The notes under the pieces: generated by a model
Database searches by the model: none
What the model was told of the DNA's origin: nothing
What the model saw: the letters and a program-made list of their open reading frames with translations, nothing else
Position numbers and translations under genes: made by a program
Shown: one piece after another, positions 33,895 through 45,734 of the stretch
Numbering within the stretch: position 1 is the first letter of the stretch
How the letters are laid out: each line of letters opens with the position of its first letter
Origin: Ceratotherium simum simum
Taxonomy: Eukaryota > Chordata > Mammalia > Perissodactyla > Rhinocerotidae
Assembly: GCF_000283155.1 (NCBI RefSeq)
Contig: NW_004454159.1
Location: 20,596,278 to 20,660,277 of the forward strand
DNA length: 64,000 nt
Direction: 5' to 3'

Positions 33895-34045
33895 TCTTCA
33901 ATAAGAATCATCTGGAGTCCTTGTTAAAAATCAGCTTCCCAGGGCCCCACTCCAGCCCCACTCTCATCTACCTGGTCAGATCCCCAGGAAAGGGCCTGGG
34001 AATCTGCAGAGAAAGTGCTCCAGGTATATTCTACGATTGTGCTCT
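33895..34045 (+). mobile_element. MER5A hAT MITE
   Basis: AATAAGAATCATCTGGAGTCCTTGTTAAAAATCAGC, CCCAGGGCCCCACTCC and GGGCCTGGGAATCTGCAG follow the MER5A plus strand. The terminal repeats are worn. Confidence 0.75.
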
Positions 34046-37000
34046 AAGGCAGAATATCTCATGGTGTCTCCCTCAAGAGTTAGTTCCATGGGATATTAAT
34101 CATTATATGGAAAACAGTTCCTCTGGTCAGATAATTTAGGGATATGTGGGTTAAATGATATTTAACAAGTTTCTTCTGAGAGACTTTAAATGTAATGCAC
34201 AGTGAGAATTTCAAGAAGTAACTGTGGTACTCAAATATTTTCCTAACTCCTTTGGCTATGGAGTTCTCTCTTCAAGGAGCATTCTCCTGGGACTACAGAT
34301 TTGCAGAATATACCCTAGGAGATTTGGTTCCAAAGGATGCTGAATGAAATATAAACATCACCAAGAAAATTTCAACTGTTAGCTTGAATGGTTATGGACT
34401 CATTTGGAGGCATAAACACCAGTAACTCTTCCCTAAAAGTATTAAAGGCAATTTCTGGAAAACATTTATAAGGAAACAGTGTTAAACTTATCCAGGAATA
34501 AGAGAGTATGCTGAATTTTCTTAATTCAGGTGAGCTTGAGAAATGCATTAAATATCTACCTGACGTAAGATTTTAACAGCATGACCTCAGAGTCATGTTG
34601 GAATGGTCCTCAGGAAATAAACCATGATCCAATTTTTCTTTTCTGGTTCTGCTGTCATAGTAGCAGCATAGGCTGAGGGAATAAAAGTGGTTATTTAAAG
34701 GCTGTTTTGGCATTCGGAAGGAGTCTGGGATCCTAGGCTGAAAAGGGTTGAAACATATCTCATAAATCAAAGGATGTTAGCCCAAATCCCATTGCTGAAA
34801 GGTGAGCCCTCTTCCAAACAAAATCTAAAAGCTCTGAGAAGTCATGATCAGCACAGTTAACACCAAAGCAGCTGATTTCTGGCCTTTGTAAAATGCAGTG
34901 TACTTAAAGCAGGTTTCAGGAAGGAACACATCAAGAACTAACTCCCAAACCCAGCAGAGCTCATTTGTGGACAAGGCCTTGTCAGTTGCTGCCCTGATCT
35001 CACTTTCACGCCTTTGTTCTACTTGTTGCAAGAAGGAACATCTGGCTCAGGGCCTGGAAAGCAGACTCCATCCTCCCGATGCACCTGCCCCAGGAGGAGA
35101 AGGAGAAATGCTTTACTGACAAAAGGTAGGATTTTCAGAGCCGCATTCCCACCCACTAAAGCAGCTCGTTTGATCCCGTCAAAGCTCAAGATCAAAGGGA
35201 GGCTTTTCCGGAGCTGCCAATCCATAAAGCTACAGGCAGAGAGAAGGACTTCTTTGTCTTCACACAGCCAGGTGGACTCACCATTCCAGTTCTCAGCTGG
35301 AAGAGGGGCTGCGGGCAGGTTGAAGGGTTTCCTCACATCTGGCCAGTGCCACATGTTTCCTGGACCTTCTCAGGAAAGCCAGAGCTAGTCCAGGAAGATC
35401 TTGGCAAGTCAAAATCACTATTTGGCAAAGAACTCCCTAAAACCTTTATTTCTCCTCACCTCCACCTGGAGGACAAGTTACCAGTATCATTTTATTTCCT
35501 AATCCTGAAGGTGTGACCACATATTTCTGTGCACAGGAAAAGCTCCCAGTACCTTTCCTCCCCCATAATTTACTGAACCCAATCATGTGAAAACAATCGT
35601 GTAGTTTTAAGCGTATTTAAAAATCTCCTTTTTATGTGGTGCTTGCTGGCTTGGACTATAATGGAATGCATGAACCAGGGAAATAAATTTGAACTAGTTC
35701 CCTGAGAAAGTGTGATGAGAGGATTCTGAGTCCCCGTCAGCCTGTCACCACCTCCCTGCCAGTAGCAGAGCCCTCTTGGCCCCGGGCCAGTGCCACATGC
35801 TGACTCTGGCCTTGGCTCAAGGAACGGCATGGTAGAGTTTTTTCTGGAAGAGAGGCAGCCAGATTGTGACTTCCTCTGGCAAGGGCTACACAGTGCTGTA
35901 GAAGATTTTTGCTTTAAAAATAATAACAACCTCCTTCTACACACAAACAAACATTTATAAGTGTATCCAGCAAAAACCTCCCAGTCACTGGAAGAAATAC
36001 AGGACTGTGTAGAAAGTAACCATAAGTCTGCATGGATCTGCATCTAACAGTCCATACATCTGAAGCACAGAACCTCCAGGAAGAGATACAGGAGGGAGAA
36101 GTTCAGAACAACTATGAATTTGTAAGGGGAGGAGAACCAAGAGAAGAAATACTCCCTGGACACCTGAAAATAAGGACAGAAACCGGATAAGACAAAGGCC
36201 AAGGGAAGGAGATAAAGAACAGCAATTTGTAGAGGCGTAGTGTGCCGGGACGCAGCAGGACCGAGCCTGCTATTGGTCAATGGATTTGTGCCCCAGGACA
36301 AATTTTCTCCATGGCAAAGAATCTTTATGGAAACAAAATGAGGTAGTGTCACAAGAGTCTATACACAGAAACTTACCAGAGCATGACTTTTTTTTAGCTA
36401 TGCCTCTTTTCCAAGTTCTGTGTACGAGGCCAGTTGGAGACACGGATGAGCAGAGAAAAGCTACACTCTCTGAGAGGGTTAGCTGAGGTTGGAGACAGAG
36501 AAGTGGAATCATCCATTAACCTGGAGGGGAAAGGTAGGGCGTGAGTGACAGACAGGGTGACAGCTTTGAGAAGTAAGACAGTTGAGAGCAAGTGAACAGC
36601 GCTGAGCAAATTAGGAGGCAGGAGAAGCCATTTGGAAGCCATTCGGCTCCCATGCATCTCCTTGGGCAGAGGGCTGATGTGTGAGAGGAAGTAACTCTGG
36701 TTTTGGAAGTCACTGCGTCACTGTCTTTTCCTGGGCTCTTCCTGAGCAAACGTTCCGCTCCTGTTTCCCCAGCTGGACTTCTGCTGTGATGACGAGAATG
36801 GATGTGATGGCTAGAATACACCTTATGTATCATCCAAAGTCTGTGTAGCTTTCTCCACTGAGAAAACAAAGAGAAAGAAGGAGCAATGGTAAATATTGAG
36901 ACAATGAGATATGAACAAGGCCTTTCACCAACTTGGAGAGATCAAGCTAGGGCACAGAAAGGCTGAGTTCTGTAAACCTGGCTCTCTAAGCCACGGTTGC

Positions 37001-37549
37001 AGGACAGCAGAGCCAAGTGTCCTCCTTCATTGCCCTCCTTGGCATCATAAGGAAGTAGCCAGGGATTTCCGCAAAGGTGGAACTCTCTTGGGTCTCATTT
37101 TTTTGCACACTGGAGGTGGTGCTTTAGTGGGTTATTGACTGCGATTCAGAGTCTGTGACAGTCGTGTTGGCAATCACAGGCTTTCAGGGGAGGGTACAGA
37201 TATAAGGGAGGCCTCCTCATATCTCCTGATCCCAACATTTCCTATGTTACCTGCAAAATGTAGTCCCTTCTTGTAGAAGATAATGCAAAAGAGACACCCC
37301 TCCACTTGTTTTTAGATGCACTGACTCAGAGTATTGAAGCTAGAAGGACCTTTGTTTGTTCTATCAACTCCCTTTGAAGAAATTGAGGGCAAATGAAAAT
37401 AGTTGACTTGCTCAGACCTGGGGTGATGGGTAAGAATTGCGGTAACAGGAAACACTGAAACAAATGAGGGTATTTTAATAGATATGGCCACTTGCCGAAT
37501 CAGGAGGTAGCTACACAACAAAGGAAAGAACCGTGTCTATCATAGCATC
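34046..37549. other. Long repeat-poor block, moderately GC-rich
   Basis: About 3.5 kb with only a weak MIR-like scrap near 37.33-37.4 kb. The longest open frame of the window (157 codons, minus strand, 35,570-36,043) lies here, with others of 100-124 codons on both strands; none has a recognisable domain. Repeat scarcity and higher GC could reflect constraint, for example non-coding RNA exons or regulatory DNA. Confidence 0.45.
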
Positions 37550-37640
37550 ATTGCATCCCAATGTTGGATTAACCAAGCTTAACCAAGTTCCTGGCACATG
37601 GTGGGGACTCAGCAAAAATATTTATCTCTCACAATCTATA
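37550..37640 (+). mobile_element. L2 LINE 3' end
   Basis: GTTCCTGGCACATGGTGGGGACTCAGCAAAAATATTTAT matches the L2 terminus. Confidence 0.65.
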
Positions 37641-37699
37641 TTTAGTCCTTAAGCAAGTCCTTTTGGCCCCACTTTCAAAATATATTCTCAGCTGAACCT

Positions 37700-38690
37700 C
37701 TTCTTCTCCACTGCTGCCACCCTGATCTCAGCCAGTGTCATCTTTCCCTTGGATGAGTGCAACCTTCTCTATATGAGCCTTGTTATGTCTGTCATTACCA
37801 CCATCTCCTCCATATAGTCTATTCTTCTCATAGCAGTCAGAATAATCCTTTTAAAAAGTAAAATTAAAAAAAAAAAAAAAAAAGAGGGGGGCTGGCCCTG
37901 TGGCACAAGCGGTTGAGTACGCCCGCTCTGCTGTGGCAGCCTGGGGTTTGACGGTTCGGATCCTGGGCACGCACCGACGCACCGGATCCCAGGCGTGCTG
38001 CTTGTCCAGCCATGCTGTGGTGGTGTCCCATATAAAGTGGAGGAAGATGGGCATGGATGTTAGCCCAGGGCCAGTCTTCCTCAGCAAAAAGAGGAGGATT
38101 GGCAGATGTTAGCTCAGGGCCGATCTTCCTCACACACACACACACAAAAAGTAAAATAGATAATGTCAATCTTCTGCTCAAAATCCTCCAATGGCTTCCT
38201 CACCCCCAACACACCCCTCATTAACTCTACCTGCATCTCCTCCCAATCGTACCCTCTGCTCCAGCCACGTGGAACCCCTTGCTGTTCCTCCAATAAGTCA
38301 GGCATTTTGCCATGTCAGGGCTCTGGCAATTGCTATTTTATCCCCCTGAATCTCTTCCGCCCCCTATCCACTTGGCTCTCTGCATTACCTTCCTCAGACC
38401 TTTGCTCAAATGCCATCATCTCAGCATGCCTTTCCTGACCCTTCTATTTAAAACCACACCCACCCACCCACCCTGTGGCTCCCATCTCCCTTCCCTGCTT
38501 TATCACACAACGTAACACTTGTCATCCTCTGACATTCTCTGCAGTTTACCTGATTATTGTCTACCTCCTGCTAGAATGTAAACCACATGGGGGCAGAGAT
38601 TCTTGTTTATTTTGTTATATCTTAGTGACTAGAAAAATATCTGGTACTTAGTAGGCACTGGATTAATATTTGTTCAATAAAGAAATGGAA
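37700..38690 (+). mobile_element. L2 LINE interrupted by an ERE
   Basis: Left part: GCTGCCACCCTGATCTCAGCC and AGTCAGAATAATCCTTTTAAAA. Right part continues with CTGCTCAAAATCCTCCAATGGCTTCC, CTCTGCTCCAGCCACGTGG, CTTTGCTCAAATGCCATCATCTC and the 3' end with TGCTAGAATGTAAACCACATGGGGGCAG and GGTACTTAGTAGGCACTGG. The two halves are consecutive L2 sequence once the SINE is removed. Confidence 0.88.
37866..38145 (+). mobile_element. ERE SINE with an extra 5' A-tract
   Basis: ERE body from GGCTGGCCC at 37,890 to a (CA)n tail. The perfect target duplication AAAAAGTAAAAT stands at 37,853-37,864 and 38,146-38,157. Between the left duplication and the SINE head lie 18 A residues and GAGGGG, which are not part of a normal ERE 5' end. 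It contains a short internal repeat of ACCGGATCCCAGG / TTCGGATCCTGGG type around the B box. Confidence 0.92.
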
Positions 38691-38834
38691 GAAGAACAAA
38701 GGCAGAGCCTTTACACAAAAGATTAACTTACAGCAAATTCATTGCCCTTTTTTTTACCTAAATAATAAAATTACAATGCATTTGTTTGTCTTAAAATTAT
38801 TTTTCAGGGAAACCACATGGTGACAAACTAAGGG

Positions 38835-39028
38835 AGTCAAGGGGTTCTAATTCTGGCTCCAGTCTATCAGTTGTGTGACCTCTCTGAGCCTCAATTTTCA
38901 CAGAAATAAAATGAAAATGGTAATTTCTATCTTGCCTAACTCAAAGAGTTGCTATGAGGATAAAACATTATATATGTAAAAGTATTTTGAAAACTATAAA
39001 GCTTTTATATATGTTATTATTATTTCCT
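38835..39028 (+). mobile_element. MIR SINE
   Basis: GGTTCTAATTCTGGCTCC, CAGTTGTGTGACCTCTCTGAGCCTCAATTTTCAC, AAAATGGTAATTTCTATC and GAGTTGCTATGAGGATAAAAC follow MIR. Confidence 0.85.
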
Positions 39029-39311
39029 GTGAAATCTTCCCTCAGGAAGTTGCTTTGCACTTCAGGTGAGGTAATAAAGCATTACTCAAGCAAGACGAGT
39101 CATCTTAACAAGTTGGATGTCCTGTTAATTTTATAGGCCAGAAATAAGACTGGTGATGGGGTCCTTTGAACATGATTTCACCATGAATTCTAAGCAGCAA
39201 TTATCAATGCCTGCAAGTTGTCTTGATCTACCTGATTTGGTGAAAACCCTGGTGATACATTGGGCAGAAATGAGTAGAAATTGTCAATGAGGTTACTTAA
39301 TGTTCCTCAAG

Positions 39312-39420
39312 CTACAAGTATTTATTAAATATCTACTAGCACTATGTTAGATGCTGAGAGGAAAAGCAAGGTGCGTAAGATTGTAAGCTGTCTGGCCACA
39401 GGTGTAGTCTAATAAAATAT
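39312..39420 (-). mobile_element. L2 LINE 3' end
   Basis: AAGTATTTATTAAATATCTACTAGCACTATGTTAGATGCTGAGAGG matches the L2 minus strand. Confidence 0.6.
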
Positions 39421-39469
39421 AGAATTTTAGCATAAGTAAAGCAAATGTGTTCTATATATCTGAGTAGCT

Positions 39470-40090
39470 ATGATTGTAATATCATCATTTCTAGCACCTG
39501 CCCGCTTTCTCAGTCTCACATACAGCCTCTCCTCTCTCCTATTTTATGCACTAGCAACTCTCAACCCCTTATGGCTTCCCCAAAACACCGTGAAAATCCC
39601 GTGTCTTTATTCATTGTGTTTCTTCCACCTCAACTGCCTTCTCTCTTTCTCCTGTTTTCTTTTTCCTTTCTAACCTTTTTTCCTACTCTCCTTTCTCCTG
39701 CTAATACATGTTAATCCTTTAAGACGTGGCTTGGCCATAAACTTTTGCAGTTCATTCAGGTTGCCTCACCCCATCAATCTTGTTGAGTTACATGCTGCTC
39801 TCTGCTTCTGCAGCAGCACGTAGACTAAAACCTAAGTTGCACTCAGAATGAAATCTGAAGTCTGTCCCTGATCTATATGGTCTGATCCTGGCCTCCTGCT
39901 GGGCCTCATCTCCCGCTACTGTAGGCTCCCCTACAAGTATTGGCCTTCTTTACGTTCTTAAAGCTCTTCCAACATGCCAAACTTAGGTCTTAGGGTCTTT
40001 GCATTTGTTGTCTTCTCTGCCTAGACACGATATTTGTGTGTCAATTCAAATGTTATCTCCTCAAATATTTGTGGAATGGTTGATTGCATA
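39470..40090 (+). mobile_element. L2 LINE fragment
   Basis: AATGAAATCTGAAGTCTGTCCCTGATCTATATGGTCTGATCCTGGCC, CTTAGGGTCTTTGCATTTGTTGTCTTCTCTGCC and AATTCAAATGTTATCTCCTC match L2 in order. The part before about 39.84 kb is pyrimidine-rich and a weaker match. Confidence 0.65.
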
Positions 40091-40800
40091 TCTGTGCCCC
40101 CAATATCTAAAAGGCTAAAGAAATGTTTGTTGAGCTAACCTGAAAAGATGCTATAAACTCTGAAACCCACTGTCAAAAGAGAAGAAGCTATATAGCCTTT
40201 TGTCAGGTGAGTATTAATCACACAGCAGCATCTTCTCTACAATGTCAAGCTGTTATATTTCTGAATTAGTAGGATTTTGCTAAGTAACTAATAATGCACA
40301 AGATCTTAGAACTTTTGATTTTTGATATTAGAGATCAGTCCAAGCTCTTCATTTTATAAAAGAGAAAACTGTGATATTCCAATTATAGAATCCTGGGCCA
40401 CAGCACTTTCATGATTTTCAAAGCAGGAATGTGGATTCTGAGTTAACAGAAATATGGAGTTATGTGCACGTGGTTGTGATGGTCAGAGAAAGGAAGTAGA
40501 AATCGTGGGTGAGGGCCAGCACTTACGGTGGAGTCTGTGCCTAAATGCCAACCTCCCAGTCCCCTTGGGATCTCTGCCCCTTGTGTTCTCATCATTCCCC
40601 TTGCATTCCACTATTCCCTACTGACAACACTTGGGGAAGTGGGTGTGATCTCAAGAGGAAGCAGGCAGTAAAACATAAATTTTATGGCAACATTTTGTAC
40701 TCGGACTATGTCCCCAACAGTTTGGGACTATGTCACATAAGAGAACAGGAGTCATCTATTTAATGTGAGTTATTAATTTTGAATTCTGAGAACCTCAGAG
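40091..40800. other. Non-repetitive intergenic sequence
   Basis: No recognised repeat or gene. Confidence 0.45.
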
Positions 40801-40802
40801 CC

Positions 40803-40854
40803 TTGGTACTGTCTGTTGGTCAGTACCAATGCAAATGGGTATGCCAATGCAAAT
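40803..40854. promoter_or_regulatory. Hairpin plus two octamer (POU) motifs
   Basis: TTGGTACTG and CAGTACCAA form a perfect 9-bp stem with a 9-base loop. The classic octamer ATGCAAAT follows twice, at 40,829 and 40,847, spaced 18 bases apart within a duplicated CCAATGCAAATGG. Octamers bind POU-domain factors; function here is inferred. Confidence 0.45.
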
Positions 40855-41296
40855 GGCGACCCCAGTGTGGGATTAAAAGCAGAATGGGCCTTCCCAAAGT
40901 TAAAAGGATTCCATGATTATTGATTTGCTTGGACTTCAGAGACCTGGCAGTACTCCAAGATTCCGTCTGTGGTTACCTCAGGCTGTGAAAGTGTGGAGGT
41001 GTACAGGTGCAACGTGGGGTGTTGAAATCCGACTCACAGCTTTAGGAAGACTCTCTTAACAATCCATTTTAAACAGTGATTTACATCTAACAACTACAGT
41101 GCTCTTAATAAAATTTTAATCAGATTCCAACAATCAAAGAAGAATAGACTTTTCACACTTATCTGTTTTAACACCTCGTATTAAGGGAACCAGTCCAAAC
41201 ATGTGACGAAGGCGTGATCTATCCTATTGGCTAAAGAAAACTGGCTTCAAACCAAAAATTAGTTTCCATATTTTTCAAATTCTAATCAATACACTT
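40855..41296. other. Non-repetitive intergenic sequence
   Basis: No recognised repeat or gene. Confidence 0.4.
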
Positions 41297-41410
41297 ATAA
41301 TTATATAGAGAGGAGAAGGTCTGAGCAGCTGGGCAGAAACATTGAAGTTCTTGGTTTTCTTTTGAGTCCTGCTTGCTAAATAATATCATAATTTGACTGC
41401 TACATTTTTC
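41297..41410 (+). repeat. Unclassified direct repeat, copy A
   Basis: Ungapped similarity over an 80-base core (from AGCAGCTGGGCAG at 41,324) to a second copy 1.6 kb downstream; about 85% identical by eye. Shared cores include TTGAAGTTCTTGG and CTAAATAATATC. I do not recognise it as a known repeat family. Confidence 0.8.
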
Positions 41411-41533
41411 TAGCTACATTGGCCCCAAATATGGCTTTAATCCACATATTGCATTGCTTAGAAATATTGCGAAAACCCTAAATATCACCAGTCAATAAAT
41501 GTCACCAATGTTGAGGTTTAGTTTCTAACCTAC

Positions 41534-41774
41534 TTTTTTTTTTGCTGAGGAAGATTCACCCTGAGTTAACATCTGTTGCCAATCTTCTGCTTTTTTTGGT
41601 TGAGGAAGATTCGCCCTGAGCTAACATCTGTGCCAATCTTCCTCTATTTTGTATGTGGGTCACTGCCAGAACATGGCCACCAATGAGTTGTGTTGGTCCA
41701 TGTTTGGGTACTGAACTCCGGGCCGCTGAAGTGGAGCACACCAAGCTTAACCACCAGGCCATGGGGCTGGCCCC
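41534..41774 (-). mobile_element. ERE SINE, older type
   Basis: Minus-strand head GGCTGGCCCCATGGCCTGGTGGTTAAGCTTGG, then the body and two AGATTGGCA / TTAGCTCAGGGCGAATC tail units with a T tract on the left. Flanks TAACCTAC and TAGCCTAC form an imperfect target duplication. The head differs from the other copies, suggesting a different ERE subfamily. Confidence 0.9.
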
Positions 41775-41929
41775 TGTAGCCTACATTTTATATCTTATTA
41801 TAACCCCTTGAATTTGTTCATTGAAAAGGTATATTTCATAGTTGTGGTTATTGTAATTATGATGTGCCATGGTAGTCAGTATTCCAGAATCATGATCAGG
41901 TAGGACATCAAAAAGCAGAGGTAGAGAGG

Positions 41930-42060
41930 TGCAATGGAAAGCACTAGGCTGTAGCCTGACTCTGGTATTGGCTGTTGATTTTTGGACAAGTTGCCCTTTC
42001 TGAGCCTTGGATCTCTCATCTGAAAAATTAGTGGGCTGGGCTAGAGCGAGAGTTAGAAAG
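41930..42060 (+). mobile_element. MIR-related SINE
   Basis: GGAAAGCACTAGGCTGTAGCC, GGACAAGTTGCCCTTTCTGAGCC and TCTCATCTGAAAAATTAGTGGG correspond to the MIR core. Confidence 0.65.
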
Positions 42061-42910
42061 CCAAATATCTTCACAGGATCCAGGTTGGCTATGTACATAA
42101 GAGAAGCTTGCAGGCTAGATTGAAACTTTGGCAAAGTGGTGTACTAGTTCTAAAGAAGATACAGTAACTCAGCCTCAAATATGACTCCTACCTCTAGGTA
42201 TCCAAAAGGAGCCTGACATAGATGTTTACATACAGAATCTCATCATTACTAAAGTTTACAATTAAAACATACTGAAAAAAAACAATTTTATGATTTCAAC
42301 AAAACATAGATGAGGTTATGTTTGGCCTGGGGACTGACTTTTTGTGAACTTTGGATAAAGAACATTTAAAATTCTTCCAAAGTGTAACATGTCATGAAGG
42401 AGAAATAGAGTAGTGCCATGTCTCAAGTGTCATAATGCCTACTCGCATTGCAGTCAGTGGCAATATGGAAACCAAAAAAGAGCATTTAATGACCTACTGA
42501 GGAAAACCCTGGCTGTCTACATTGGTTGGTCCTTTGTTTCATCCTTCTCATCATGTTTTGCCCCCTGCTTGGGTCTCTAATGCTCGTCCTCAGCACAGGG
42601 TCGCCTCAGAAGGTAATCTTCTTGGGACAGGAGAACCACATGATCCAAGAAGAATCTTGCTTTCTGCATGCTATATTTTATTTTTATAAGGGAACTAAAG
42701 CAGTTTTTGACAAGTTGAAGTCTTCAAGAGACTATAACAATATAATGGATGAGTCAAGAACAAATAAGGTATTTTCTCAAACCTGGGTTATTTTTCAGGT
42801 TTAGTAAACACAATTGAGACTGTAAAGTTCTACAGTCAGCATTGTTTAATCATTAACACCAGGTTTAATGCAAATTGACTGTAATTATGTGTGGAGTTGA
42901 ATTAATTAAT
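42061..42910. other. Non-repetitive intergenic sequence
   Basis: No recognised repeat. The last 100 bases (TTTAATCATTAAC, TTTAATGCAAATTG, ATTAATTAATTAATTAT) are rich in homeobox-type cores. Confidence 0.4.
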
Positions 42911-43023
42911 TAATTATATATGGAGAGGAAGATCGGAACAGCTGGACAGAAACTTTGAAGTTCTTGGCTCTCTTTTGTGTTCTGCTTCCTAAATAATATC
43001 GTCATTTGGCTGCTACGATTTTC
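42911..43023 (+). repeat. Unclassified direct repeat, copy B
   Basis: Partner of copy A; the 80-base core starts at 42,937 and aligns without gaps. Similarity fades on both sides, so this is not a simple large tandem duplication still visible by eye. Confidence 0.8.
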
Positions 43024-45374
43024 TCCCTACTCAGATTGCCCTTTAAACTTTATTGCCTAAAAACACCACAGGATAAACTATGTTGATTCTTTTGAGTTCA
43101 CGCTGACAGCGGATTTTGAGGTCATCAACTGGTAATACTGAAGTTTGAACATATGTTTTTCTTAGCATGAAAACTCTGCAGCCACTAAGTATTGTCTAAA
43201 TAAGCACATATGTGCTTTTCAAGAATGTCATTCATGTGTTTTTCTCGGGCAAACACACATACTGCACCCAGTCTTAACCCAATTGTTCTATTATTGTTGT
43301 CATCAGAACCTCCAGAAAGAGGTTGTCTTTAACGTTCACTGTATCTGAAATCACCTCTGAACTTTGAATGAATTTTTGTCCTCAGGCTACATTTCCATGT
43401 TCAATGTTTTATAATCCTGCAAGTGAAACGGTTTTGCACACTGCCAGAAACCTACATTACTTGTGGCAAAGTGGTGATTTGTTATACTGAATGACATTTA
43501 GTTAAAGATACCAAAAAAAAAACAATTGTGAGATAGAAAGGGAAAGAAGAGAAAAACCACGGTTCACACAGCCAGGCTTTGTGTCTAATCTCAATAAAGT
43601 CCAGCTCTGCTGAGGTCTCTTATCTTAATGACTTTGCTAAAGAAGTTGTCTTGTCAAATCTATTTAAAAGCTTTTGCCTTATATGAATAATTTACCAACA
43701 GAGGCAATTTGGGAACGTTCTGATGAGATAAAAAAGAAAAAAAGCTCAGAGATAAGGAGCAAGCTTCAGAGAGTTGAATGTAAGAATAGAAAAGTTCCTT
43801 AGGATCCTGGGACCAGTCCTCCAAAGGTTGTTAGATGTATTGCTCTGATTTTTAGGGGAGCTCTCGTAAAGATTGCTATATAGAGGAATAGCCTATTTAA
43901 ACAGACACAAACTCAAGGAAGGAAATCCATAATGTTCCCATAGTGAGTTAGTCTGTTATTTTTTTAAGAATACCCAGCTATTAGGAATTTTATTTATATT
44001 TTCTTAATTCTGTTTTGAAGACTCTACTTTTAGTGCAGTTGGGGAGCATACTGACATTATTCATATACATCCTATGACTGTGTGACCGCTGGGCTGTCAT
44101 ATTTGTATAAAGTTCATCATCTTCACTGGGCAGTGAGCCAATGTGCTTGCTAGGGCAATGATCTGACTTTTTTGGTCATGTCATTATAGTCAGAAATAAT
44201 TCCCAGGACTTATTGGAAACATGGACTGAAAAGATCCCCTGTCAGCCCCTCCTCGAGGACTCCCCATTTTGGGGTATTTCTAGGCTTACACTCATTTGAA
44301 AGCTGAGTATACTTCCATCAGGGACTGCTTGCAGGGAAGGAAACAAATATTGGAAACCTACTGCGTGGCAGATACTTAGAAAGTGCTGGACTTAAAGACA
44401 TTAGAATTCAGAAGTGAGAACACTTAATATGCAAGAAACTGAACTATGGAGCAGGCACTGATACCCATTAGAACAACTCCCTGTTTCTACCTCCTCACTC
44501 TCTTCTGTTTACAGGTGTGGAAGTAGGTAGAGGGGAGATCCAGGTTACCGATGAGATTTTCATGAGCCTCAACGCTTTGAGTTAAGTCGTAGAAGTCTTA
44601 TTCATGCTTATCTTAACTTAGGAAATCTTAAGTAGATAATGGACAAGAAAAGGTTTCTGTTGGCTTTTTCAAGGTTTCAACTCGAATCTTGTCCAAAACA
44701 AACATTTCATCAGATGCATTAAGCTCCAGGATTAGGATCATACTGGATCTCGGAGGCTTAAATGTAAGTAGAAAATGTGTCAAGTGAAAAGGTGGCAGTG
44801 CGCACAGAAGAGGAGAGTCAGCCTGGGGAACTCAGTGAAAGAAATGGTGCTGATGTCAGATTCTGGCAGGCCTGACCCCAGCAGAGCCCAGGCCCCCAGC
44901 TGGAGCTGCAGGAATCGCTCGATGGTGCTTCCCATAAGGAGTTTCTCTCCTATGTACAAGGTAGGTGGCAAAATGAACAAACCCATCACAGTATGCGGCA
45001 GGAGACCAGGGCTAGAGTAAAGGCGAGAACAAAATGGGGCAGCAGGCTCTGTGGAGAGTTAGGGAGCCAGAGGCAGACCATGTCCTCAGCAGACGGGGTG
45101 TGCCAGCAGCACTGCCTGCCCTTCCACACCGTACAAGCCACGAGTACTGACTTGGTGGGCTGCCGGTCAGGGCTGTGGGCCTACAGGGTTCTAGATTTGT
45201 ATCTTCCATTGTTAGTTCCCAAACCTCCAGGACCCTCTGGATCAAATTCAGATTGCAGGTCTGGAGCCTTCTACAACCTGGGAAGTTGGAGTTGGGGTAG
45301 CGATATCATATCTGTTGGAACGTCTCGTAATTCAGAGTCCTTTGGAACTCCAATAAATGCTTATTTAATGATAT
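43024..45374. other. Long repeat-poor block
   Basis: About 2.3 kb with no confident interspersed repeat. Near 44.77-45.3 kb GC rises and a good splice-donor-like ACAAGGTAGGT occurs at about 44,957, but no matching acceptor, frame or domain supports an exon. Confidence 0.4.
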
Positions 45375-45460
45375 TTATTGAATGCTTTTATAGGTACTAG
45401 GGGAAGAGGATGAGTAAGATACACTTCCTACAGACAGGAGCTTCAATAGAGAGCCTGCAG
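45375..45460 (-). mobile_element. L2 LINE 3' end
   Basis: ATATTTATTGAATGCTTTTATAGGTACTAGGGG ... AGATACACTTCCTACAG fits the L2 minus strand. Confidence 0.5.
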
Positions 45461-45562
45461 TTTTTATTTGCATGGAAAATTGATTCTCTTTTTTGTTTAT
45501 ATCCTTTGGAATTTTTCTTTATTACTTTTTATTACCCTATTAATCAACAAATCTTCCTAATT

Positions 45563-45690
45563 AGGGTTGCTAGATTTAGCAAATAAAAATGCAGGGCTAG
45601 TTACATTGTAATTTCAGATAAACAGTGAATGCTTTTTGTAGGATAAATGTATCCCAAATGTTGCATGTCCCAAATATATTGAGGTCTTGC
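45563..45690 (+). mobile_element. Palindromic MITE-like repeat, partial copy
   Basis: AGATTTAGCAAATAAAAATGCAGG, AATTTCAGATAAACAGTGAATGC and TATCCCAAATGTTGCATGTCCC repeat the left half and centre of the element just downstream, same orientation. Confidence 0.7.
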
Positions 45691-45734
45691 TGCGTCAGAA
45701 AACATACGACTTTTTTTTTTTAAATATACCTATA

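Noticed and set aside
35570..36043. 157-codon minus-strand open frame as a gene
   Set aside because: No recognisable domain, low-complexity runs, overlapping random frames on the other strand, and no promoter or splice context. A frame of this length is expected by chance in 64 kb with locally higher GC.
44930..44970. Splice-donor-like ACAAGGTAGGT as an exon end
   Set aside because: A single good donor motif without a supporting acceptor, reading frame or known protein is expected by chance.
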